13,012 nucleotides of DNA from Leptospiraceae bacterium. Its GTDB lineage: Bacteria; Spirochaetota; Leptospiria; Turneriellales; Turneriellaceae. The stretch lies in the NCBI GenBank assembly GCA_016788945.1, contig JAEUSA010000013.1, positions 1 to 13,012 of the forward strand. Direction: 5' to 3'. Below, one piece after another: positions 1 to 5,476 of the stretch. Every line of letters begins with the position of its first letter. Position 1 is the stretch's first letter. The notes beneath the pieces are model-generated. The model saw nothing but the letters and a program-made list of their open reading frames with translations, searched no databases and was not told the origin of the DNA. Made by a program: the position numbers and the translations under genes.

Positions 1-395
1 GCAATTCGGTGCGCGCGCCGATCTATAATGAGAACACACTCACTTTCGGCCTGTTCGGCAAACGTGTCTTTCTTGCCGTGAAAGAGATCAATGACTTTTA
101 TCTGGACCGGGACTACTTCAGCGCGCGCATAATTCCCGTGCTCGAAATATGGCTCACCAACTGGCTTTCTTTGCGCGGCGGTGCAGAGCAAAACTACGCC
201 AACCTTTCAGGCACAGTGTACCATAACACAGGTTTCGTTGCCGGCCTCTCACTGCGCGGTATCCGTTCAGGCTGGGATTTCGACATAAACTATACCCAGC
301 GTAATCGCCCGTCGCGCATTATCACCGGCGAAATTATCAATGAGGGTATCGTCTATTTTACGCTGAGTAAATCCAACAACTTCATCAACCGGTGA
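1..395 (+). CDS. Outer-membrane beta-barrel protein, C-terminal fragment
   Basis: The frame is open from the left edge (first full codon at 3) to the TGA at 393-395, so the true start lies outside the window. About 131 residues are visible. They alternate hydrophobic and polar residues in short strands with Gly, Asn, Tyr and Trp turns (for example FGLFGKRVFLAV, FVAGLSLRGI, WDFDINYTQRN, GIVYFTLSKSNNF), which is typical of the last strands of an outer-membrane barrel. The protein ends NNFINR, so the usual terminal aromatic sits a few residues in from the end. I do not recognise a specific family. A porin, transporter or PorV-like barrel is possible. Its stop codon directly abuts the stop codon of the convergent cytochrome gene. 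Barrel nature is inferred from residue pattern only. Confidence 0.6.
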   Translation, partial: NSVRAPIYNENTLTFGLFGKRVFLAVKEINDFYLDRDYFSARIIPVLEIWLTNWLSLRGGAEQNYANLSGTVYHNTGFVAGLSLRGIRSGWDFDINYTQRNRPSRIITGEIINEGIVYFTLSKSNNFINR

Positions 396-656
396 TCATG
401 AGCAAGGCCGGCCCGCTTCGGCATTCAGATAACAACGAATTCTCCGCAACTCGTTTTCACTGAGTACCGGCCGGCCCGCTTCGCGCAAACGCTGCTGCAT
501 AGTCTTCAGCACAGCATCCCACTGCTTTTCGCTGAGGCCTGACGGATCAGGCAGAGCATGACAGCCGTTGCAGCGCTCTTCAAAGAGGGTCCTGTTCGGT
601 TCGGGCGCGGCAAACAATGAAGCGGCAAAACAGAGCAGCGTTATTGTGGTCCTCAC
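396..656 (-). CDS. Small exported mono-heme cytochrome c
   Basis: The 86-residue product has an N-terminal signal peptide (residues 1-17, cleavage expected near SLFA-AP) and one CxxCH heme-attachment motif, CNGCH, at residues 29-33. The pattern CHALPDP followed by W47 and M53 matches small class I cytochromes c in which the Met in a 'W..VL..M' helix is the second axial ligand. It should carry heme c in the periplasm and transfer electrons. The short fold is complete, ending after the C-terminal helix (ELRRIRCYL). Two extra cysteines, C75 and C85, could form a disulfide, which is notable beside two thioredoxin genes. The start is GTG at 654-656, overlapping the upstream gene's stop as GTGA, so it is probably translated by coupling as the last gene of the cluster. 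Redox partner unknown. Confidence 0.85.
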   Translation of the reverse strand: MRTTITLLCFAASLFAAPEPNRTLFEERCNGCHALPDPSGLSEKQWDAVLKTMQQRLREAGRPVLSENELRRIRCYLNAEAGRPCS

Positions 657-1198
657 AGCACCCCCAGAATCTGTTCCATTTTCTGTCTTTTATACACTTC
701 AATCATGCGGATTTTCCCCGTACTGTCGATGATCACCACGTACGCCATTGTCGCCCCATAGGTGTTCATGAAACTTTGCGACCGGTCAAGGGCGACGACA
801 ATACCGGTGGAATCATAACCGCCAAAAGTCTTGAGGGTCGCCGCTTCGCCGATGCTCGCCGAAACGTAATCAACCAGAACATAACGGGCATTCGGGTATG
901 CCGGCATGATCGCCTGAACGACTTCATCGGTGTGGCTTGTGCAGACGGGACACCACATCGTAAAATAGATCACGACGCCACTCTTGCCAGAAAGCGCCGT
1001 GGCAAGGGTGAGCGTTGCTCCATCGGTGACCGGCAAGGCAAACTCGGGCGCCGTCTGGCCTACCGTCAGTATACCGTTAGCATTCTTGCTGCGCAAATCG
1101 TCGCCATCGGGTAAGAGATTTGAGCAATGCGCGAGCATCAGCGCCGTAAACAGCACCAAAAAAATCCTTCTTGTTTTTATTCTGTTAACGCATGACAT
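653..1198 (-). CDS. Thioredoxin-fold lipoprotein (TlpA/AhpC-TSA-like), WCPVC motif
   Basis: This 181-residue protein has a charged N-terminus, a hydrophobic stretch and a lipobox-like LAHC with Cys25, so it is probably a lipoprotein facing the periplasm. Residues 44-180 form a thioredoxin/peroxiredoxin-like fold: GQTAPEFALP, then the redox motif TMWCPVC (Cys83, Cys86), then YVVIIDSTGKI. At the position where thioredoxins carry cis-Pro and SCO proteins a His, the sequence is GATMAYVV (residues 148-155), so both are missing. That may alter substrate specificity or reduce oxidoreductase activity. The ATG at 1196-1198 is preceded by AGGAG (complement of 1205-1209) at good spacing. The gene overlaps the barrel gene upstream by 14 bp and the cytochrome gene downstream by 4 bp. 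A role in keeping heme or copper ligands reduced is inferred from context. Confidence 0.85.
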   Translation of the reverse strand: MSCVNRIKTRRIFLVLFTALMLAHCSNLLPDGDDLRSKNANGILTVGQTAPEFALPVTDGATLTLATALSGKSGVVIYFTMWCPVCTSHTDEVVQAIMPAYPNARYVLVDYVSASIGEAATLKTFGGYDSTGIVVALDRSQSFMNTYGATMAYVVIIDSTGKIRMIEVYKRQKMEQILGVL

Positions 1199-2159
1199 AG
1201 TTTACTCCTAAAGAAAATGCATGCGTAGCCGGGAAGTTGCGCTGCAGCCCGGGTTCATGAAGCGCCGGATTATAGCTCAGCGAATATACGAGGTCGCGCT
1301 CGGGTGTTGCCCATGCGAGTGACGCGCCCAATAAATGCCGCTCAAACCCCGTCGTCTTGTCGACGTAGCCATTGATCGTCGCATCAGCCTCATGTAGATA
1401 TGTATAGCTCGAGCTTATGGTGAGACTCGACATTGATTCGGTGAAGTAGGTATAACTGAGCGCCGCCGTGCCGGTGAACCGGTCGCCGAGACGTTTGCGG
1501 TATGGTTCAACGTAGAGACCGTAGTCCCGGTTCACCGGTCTCGCAAAATGTGTGCCGTAGAGCATAGTTAGCGCCAGCGTAAACGGATAGATCGTCTTTT
1601 CGACAATCGCCTTGCCCTCGAGCCGGTAGAAGCCGCGACCCGTGATATCGAAGCTTGACTGCACATTGTCATAAGGCGACACACCGGTGGGCAACGTCAG
1701 CTGCGAAGCGAGATATACCGCAGGGATCACGTCTTGCCATTTGCGCACTCTCCACACGCAGCGAATATTGTCGAACGTCTCATACGTCAGTGAAGCGACG
1801 CTGTCGGCGGGAGCGTTCGTATTCGAGACGAGACCACTGTACTTGTTCGAATTGAACACATAACCCGACGCGAGCGCCGCCTGCCAGCGCGAAGCAAGAC
1901 GAACCGCCACGCCGCCGTTAAGACGATATTGCCTGAGATCTGAATTGGGCGGATCACTCAGATACTTGCCGCCACGGTCAAAATAGCCGTTGTATTTTTC
2001 AAAATCCCCGCTGGCGGCAAAGAGCCACTTGGCCGACTTGGGCATCAACAGCGCACCCGCCGTACCACCACCACAGCATGAACCGGCAAAAACTCTCTGC
2101 GGAAATAGCAGCAGAGCCGCCGGCATGGCGAGAACCATGCCGGATAACCCGATGCGCAT
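1185..2159 (-). CDS. Outer-membrane beta-barrel protein with GSCCGGG mature N-terminus
   Basis: From the ATG at 2157-2159 the product is 324 residues. A clean signal peptide (MRIGLSGMV...RVFA) is followed by GSCCGGG at about residues 26-32. The rest is a series of amphipathic strands ending SLGVNYVMR, as in an outer-membrane barrel (for example WQAALASGYVF, LTISSSYTYL, HLLGASLAWA, DLVYSLSYN). A GTG at 2178-2180 would add seven residues but overlap the upstream gene by 17 bp. The ATG leaves a 4-bp gap and a better signal peptide, so I prefer it, although neither has a strong ribosome site. The vicinal cysteines with a glycine run could bind a metal or be a thiol target of the neighbouring thioredoxins. 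I recognise the barrel class but not a named family, and transport function is unproven. Confidence 0.8.
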   Translation of the reverse strand: MRIGLSGMVLAMPAALLLFPQRVFAGSCCGGGTAGALLMPKSAKWLFAASGDFEKYNGYFDRGGKYLSDPPNSDLRQYRLNGGVAVRLASRWQAALASGYVFNSNKYSGLVSNTNAPADSVASLTYETFDNIRCVWRVRKWQDVIPAVYLASQLTLPTGVSPYDNVQSSFDITGRGFYRLEGKAIVEKTIYPFTLALTMLYGTHFARPVNRDYGLYVEPYRKRLGDRFTGTAALSYTYFTESMSSLTISSSYTYLHEADATINGYVDKTTGFERHLLGASLAWATPERDLVYSLSYNPALHEPGLQRNFPATHAFSLGVNYVMR

Positions 2160-2163
2160 AAGC

Positions 2164-3258
2164 TTATGGTAGGGTCGCACTCAGCGTGCCCGTGCCGCGC
2201 ACAGTACCGTTGACCGTGATTTCAAATGTCAGCGACTTGCCTGAACCCGCGGTGAGTCCCGCGACGCCGCCGATCGCGTAGTGGCCCGTGCCATTGTCAG
2301 TCAGGGTACCCACCCAGCTCGTACCGCCATCAATCGAAAGGCGAATGGACGTCGTTGCACCTATGACTGTCCAGTCTGCACCCATTGCCGGCGTGAGAGT
2401 AAGTCCGTTTGCCAGCGCGGGATGATCCATCATCGACTTGCGCGTCGCAGCAAACACGTTGATCGTGTGGTTTCCGGCAGAACCGGATATCGCATCGACA
2501 AACACAAAATAGGGCCGGTTTGTCGCAGTCATCATGTTGCTGTACTGGTCGGCACTGTTGCTGACAGACACGCGTGCCGTCGCCGAACCACCAACCGTCA
2601 TGGCAATGCGGGTGCCTATTTCACTCATAGCGGTGTTGTTCATGGTCTTCACATACCAGTAGCCGCCGTCTGAACTCATCAGATAATACACGACGGCTGT
2701 GTAGAGCCCACCGCCATTATCTGTCACCGAATCGACTGGAGTCGTGTGCACCATCGAACCCATGTCCATTTCGGGTATGATCTTGGGGTTAAGACCCGCG
2801 ACACCAGCACCGGTATTGTCAGTCACCTTTATCTGGAATGTTGTTTTACCGACGCTATGCGTGGGATTCCCCTGCATGGTAGAAGTGTATTGCACAACGG
2901 CAAGCTTCACCGCAGCAGTCGTTGAACCCGCGCTGTTACTGCCCGTTACGGTGTACGACGTCGCGGCCTGCGTGGTCGTCGGCGTGCCGCTAATCGTGCA
3001 ATTCGCCGTGTCGAGGCTGAGCCCCGTCGGCAACGCGGGCGAGACGCTGCAAGAAGTCACACTGCCGGTAACACTGACACTTTTTGAAATGGCCACATTT
3101 TGGGCCACAGTCAGCGTCTTGGCGCCATAGCTCATGCTTGCGGGGGCAGTGACCACAGCCTTTGCGGCTTCGTCATTTTGCACGCAAGCATTGGTAGTAA
3201 TAGACAGCAATGCAAATAGGAAAGCATTGCGTAACAGTTTTTTATTTTGATTTTGCAT
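2164..3258 (-). CDS. Met-rich lipoprotein with putative Ig domain and YtkA/FixH-like domain
   Basis: The 364-residue product begins with a basic, hydrophobic leader and a relaxed lipobox TTNAC (Cys25). Residues about 40-122 resemble a putative-Ig (He_PIG) repeat, with LPTGLSLDTANCTISGTP and SYTVTGSNSAGS. Residues about 128-230 resemble a YtkA/FixH-type beta-sandwich: K-F-I-V strands, then MDMGSMVH (Met164, Met166, Met169, His171), then GGGLYTAVVYYLMSSDGGYW. A third beta-rich part follows (about 235-364) with another Met/His cluster, KSMMDHP. YtkA/FixH-like domains often lie near copper handling or cytochrome oxidase assembly genes, so metal binding is a reasonable inference. The ATG has AAGGA upstream, within the end of the tlpA gene only 2 bp away, indicating coupled translation. 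It probably works in the periplasm or on a membrane face. Confidence 0.8.
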   Translation of the reverse strand: MQNQNKKLLRNAFLFALLSITTNACVQNDEAAKAVVTAPASMSYGAKTLTVAQNVAISKSVSVTGSVTSCSVSPALPTGLSLDTANCTISGTPTTTQAATSYTVTGSNSAGSTTAAVKLAVVQYTSTMQGNPTHSVGKTTFQIKVTDNTGAGVAGLNPKIIPEMDMGSMVHTTPVDSVTDNGGGLYTAVVYYLMSSDGGYWYVKTMNNTAMSEIGTRIAMTVGGSATARVSVSNSADQYSNMMTATNRPYFVFVDAISGSAGNHTINVFAATRKSMMDHPALANGLTLTPAMGADWTVIGATTSIRLSIDGGTSWVGTLTDNGTGHYAIGGVAGLTAGSGKSLTFEITVNGTVRGTGTLSATLP

Positions 3259-3260
3259 AA

Positions 3261-3743
3261 TTATTCCTTACTATGTTTCAATAAATTTTTGATCTGCAAT
3301 TTCAGATCTTGTTCGGGAAACTCGGAGTAGCCGCTCTGCGACCAGACTACATTACCTTTGCCATCAATTAACACCAGCGATGGCACACCGGAAACGCCGA
3401 GTGCATCGGCAAAGATGGATGCACCATCGAGATAATTGGCAAAACTCACGCCAGTCTTTTCAACCATACGCGCCGCCTGCTTTTCCGGACTGTCGACCGC
3501 TATGCCGACGAAGGTAATTTTTTCACTGCGGTGCACGCGTTGCAGCTCGCGCAGCTCAGCCGCGCAAGGACCACACCATACCGCCCAGAACACCAATACC
3601 AACGGCTTGCCGGCATAACTTGTCAGCTGCGGCGCATTTTTTCCCAACGCGGGTAAATCACGTAACTGAATCTGGTCAGCCGCCATAAGCGTCGCTGATA
3701 GCAGCAACACGGGCAGGCAAAAGCGCATGCGGAAAAAACGCAT
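3261..3743 (-). CDS. TlpA-like periplasmic thiol-disulfide oxidoreductase
   Basis: This is a 160-residue exported thioredoxin. It has a signal peptide (MRFFRMRFCLPVLLLSATLMAA), then the fold with VFWAVWCGPC (active-site Cys57 and Cys60), FVGIAVD and the cis-proline segment GVSGVPSLVLID (Pro121). These are the hallmarks of TlpA/ResA/CcmG-type reductases, which reduce disulfides in apocytochromes c or copper-site proteins outside the cytoplasm. I chose the ATG at 3741-3743 because AAGGAG lies six bases before it and it begins directly at a signal peptide. A longer frame, open to 3827, adds 28 residues unlike a leader. The gene is the first of the five closely spaced minus-strand genes and is 168 bp downstream of the Cys/His-rich ORF. 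With a cytochrome c in the same run, a CcmG-like role is possible. Confidence 0.93.
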   Translation of the reverse strand: MRFFRMRFCLPVLLLSATLMAADQIQLRDLPALGKNAPQLTSYAGKPLVLVFWAVWCGPCAAELRELQRVHRSEKITFVGIAVDSPEKQAARMVEKTGVSFANYLDGASIFADALGVSGVPSLVLIDGKGNVVWSQSGYSEFPEQDLKLQIKNLLKHSKE

Positions 3744-3911
3744 AGTTACTCCTTCAAGATCTTTGTTAGATTGTTTTGCCGGCAGGCGTCGCCGAGTACT
3801 GCGCTCATTCAGGCGCAGATCTGTCACGAAGCGTTACAAAACGTTGAAAACAACAGGCATTGAACCGGGTTCGATCAGCCTGAAGGTGCAGCCGGCAGCA
3901 CGCGCAGAAAG
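3744..3911 (-). promoter_or_regulatory. Leader region of the tlpA gene cluster with hairpin and candidate operator
   Basis: This 168-bp gap before the tlpA-like gene holds three things. There is a strong ribosome site, AAGGAG, just before the ATG. There is a hairpin at 3799-3818 with 6-bp arms (CTGCGC/GCGCAG) and an 8-base loop, without a following T run. There is also an imperfect 17-bp palindrome at 3822-3838, TGTCACGaagCGTTACA, with one mismatch between the arms and the TGT-N11-ACA form common among bacterial operators. A perfect short palindrome, GAACCgGGTTC, lies at 3862-3872. I could not find a convincing -35/-10 pair on the minus strand. A regulated promoter here is therefore inferred from the palindrome and from the gap, which is the longest in the cluster. 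Confidence 0.3.
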
Positions 3912-4304
3912 CTATGAAGGAATATCAGGGGGATCAGAAGAGAGGCCCGAAGGCAAAAACAGATGAGACCAATGCGGCAACGAACTCTGCCGGCGTGGCA
4001 GCAGCAATTCGCTGCCGTAGATAAAAACGAATGCCTCAAACCCCGGAACGCGGGCGTGATCATTGTCATCGCCGGCATCGCAATCGGCATGCGCGCTCAC
4101 CAGACGCACATCGTGGTGGCGCTTTTTGTGCTCATGGCCGCATGGGCAGGGGTTGCCGCGCAGAAATTTTGCCTTGGTGTGCGGGCAAATGCGGTACCTC
4201 GATTTTGTCGCATCGGCGGCAATCGCGGGGACATCGGCAAGCTGGGCCACAAAGAGTGCGAGACCAGCGAGGTGAACGATGCGAAGACAGCCGGCGAACG
4301 TCAC
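3912..4304 (-). CDS. Small secreted Cys/His-rich protein, CopL-like
   Basis: The 130-residue frame starts at the GTG at 4302-4304, only one codon after an in-frame stop. It has a plausible signal peptide (residues 1-31, ending AIAADA). A Cys/His-rich stretch follows: Cys40, His42, Cys53, Cys55, His57, His59, His63, His64, His72 and Cys75 (RICPHTKAKF, CPCGHEHKKRHH). The tail has a basic patch and a proline-rich end, SSDPPDIPS. This plan, signal plus Cys/His cluster plus short Pro-rich tail, is like CopL and related small copper-response proteins encoded beside copper genes. I infer metal binding in the periplasm. No Shine-Dalgarno is visible before the GTG, and the upstream AT-rich patch (4331-4360) has no clear promoter. 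Longer overlapping plus-strand frames look like shadows with no recognisable features. Confidence 0.55.
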   Translation of the reverse strand: MTFAGCLRIVHLAGLALFVAQLADVPAIAADATKSRYRICPHTKAKFLRGNPCPCGHEHKKRHHDVRLVSAHADCDAGDDNDHARVPGFEAFVFIYGSELLLPRRQSSLPHWSHLFLPSGLSSDPPDIPS

Positions 4305-4371
4305 GACTCAGCGCGAGCAGCCGCGTCACGCTGTAAATCGATAAACATATCTTTTAATACACAGTGTGCCG

Positions 4372-5022
4372 TCACCAGTCAGCGAGCGAACCACCCTTTT
4401 CAAACCAGTGCGGATAATGTTTGCGAAACGTGGCGACCATCAGCTCGAACGGCATATCGGCAAAGGTACCGTGGTCGAATAAATACTCCATATGCTTTTT
4501 GCCATCCGCCGAAAATTCGTGGAATACCGAGTCGTTGCGCCCGTCGAAATCGAGCGGTTTGATTTTGAAGAAACGACACAGGCGTTCGTTGAACGCAGGC
4601 GTGGCCTTTACCCATTTACCTTCGAGGAAAAGATCGGTATAGCCATGGAACGCGAAATAATCGCCGCCGAGCATTTCGAGCATTTTCGGCGTTGCGAGAT
4701 GGTTGGTGACATCGGCAAAACCGAGACGCGCCGGAATACCCTGCGAACGCGCGGCAGCCGCGAGCAGAATGGCTTTCGGGATGCAAAAACTGCGCTTCGC
4801 CTTAAGGCAATAACTTGCCTTGAAGACCTCGCGCGTGAAATGTTCGACCATCATGTCATACATGACGAGATCGCGCACCGCGTAATAGAGAGCCACCGCT
4901 TTCTCGCGCTGGTTACTCAGCCCGCGGGTGACCTCGGCTGCATACGCGATCACCTCGGGGTTATCAGAATCTATGGTGTCGGTGGGTAAGAGGTATTTCG
5001 TATCGACAGCCGGCTCAGCCAT
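4372..5022 (-). CDS. Transglutaminase-like cysteine protein
   Basis: From the ATG at 5020-5022 the product is 216 residues with no signal peptide, so it is probably cytoplasmic. The core is a transglutaminase-like (papain-fold) domain: helix AVALYYAVRDLV, then AKRSFCIPKAILLAAAARSQGIPARLGF with nucleophile candidate Cys80, then FHGYTDLFLEGKWVKATPAFN with His126. The usual third residue, Asp in a W...DPT context, is replaced here by KATP. My recollection is that a WVKATPAFN segment recurs in this subfamily, together with the following LDFDGRNDSVFHEF and HMEYLFDHGTFAD, so it is probably not a local defect. Substrate unknown; protease or amidase chemistry is as likely as crosslinking. This start has GAGG at good spacing and overlaps the MarR gene by 8 bp. 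A longer start at 5052 would overlap more. Confidence 0.85.
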   Translation of the reverse strand: MAEPAVDTKYLLPTDTIDSDNPEVIAYAAEVTRGLSNQREKAVALYYAVRDLVMYDMMVEHFTREVFKASYCLKAKRSFCIPKAILLAAAARSQGIPARLGFADVTNHLATPKMLEMLGGDYFAFHGYTDLFLEGKWVKATPAFNERLCRFFKIKPLDFDGRNDSVFHEFSADGKKHMEYLFDHGTFADMPFELMVATFRKHYPHWFEKGGSLADW

Positions 5023-5476
5023 GCAATGCCTCGGCGGAGAGTTTTGCGTCATTCAACAAATGCCGCAGCTCCCGCGTCTTCACCGGTGTGAGCGCTTTAG
5101 CGAGCGCGCGTTGCGCACGAAACCAGTAGGGATAGATCTCTTTCATTTTTTTAACGCCCTTAGCGGTGATGCTCACTCGCCGCTTATTGCCTGGTTCGGC
5201 CTTGCGTATTTCAATCAGCTTATCGTCTTCGAGTATCTTCAAACTGCGCGTCAGCGTCGTACGGTCGACCATCGCGAGGCGCGCGATGTCGGTAATGCTG
5301 TGGTCTTCGCGTGAGGCAATCGCCATGAGAATCGTAAACTGCGTCACCTTGACGCCGGTGGGTTTAAGTGCCTCGTCGTAATACTGCGTCACCGCGCGCG
5401 AAGTGCGGCGCAGGTTGAAGTTCAGACACACTGCGCCGGCAGAAAGCCAACTGAGTCCTTTTTCAGATCCGCTCAT
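5015..5476 (-). CDS. MarR-family transcriptional regulator
   Basis: The 153-residue product has the MarR winged helix-turn-helix layout. An N-terminal dimerisation helix (AVTQYYDEALKPTGVKVTQFTILMAIA) is followed by the HTH SITDIARLAMVDRTTLTRSLKILEDDKLI (residues 60-88), a basic wing (IRKAEPGNKRRVSIT), and C-terminal helices that complete the dimer interface. It should bind a short palindrome and respond to a small ligand. The ATG at 5474-5476 overlaps the thiolase stop by 14 bp, and the gene's own stop overlaps the transglutaminase-like gene, so the three are probably one transcript. A GTG or ATG further upstream would deepen the overlap without adding a recognisable domain. Autoregulation is suggested by an 18-bp imperfect palindrome before the thiolase gene. 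Cys17 lies in the dimerisation region and could sense oxidants, but that is speculation. Confidence 0.93.
   Translation of the reverse strand: MSGSEKGLSWLSAGAVCLNFNLRRTSRAVTQYYDEALKPTGVKVTQFTILMAIASREDHSITDIARLAMVDRTTLTRSLKILEDDKLIEIRKAEPGNKRRVSITAKGVKKMKEIYPYWFRAQRALAKALTPVKTRELRHLLNDAKLSAEALHG

Noticed and set aside
617..1114. 165-codon plus-strand frame
   Set aside because: It mirrors the thioredoxin lipoprotein gene, which has a lipobox, a CxxC and a strong ribosome site; the frame has no recognisable feature.
3862..3880. GGGTTCGATC resembling a tRNA T-loop
   Set aside because: No matching T-stem, anticodon arm or acceptor stem can be drawn around it on either strand.
4305..4371. AT-rich patch with a CACAgTGTG palindrome as promoter/operator of the Cys/His-rich gene
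   Set aside because: Only weak -10 candidates and no acceptable -35; the 4-base arms are too short to claim an operator, and it does not fit the known CopY box.
3963..4562. 199-codon plus-strand frame opposite the Cys/His-rich gene and the end of the transglutaminase-like gene
   Set aside because: Composition is Arg/Cys/His noise without domain, signal or ribosome site, and it crosses the end of a well-supported gene on the other strand.
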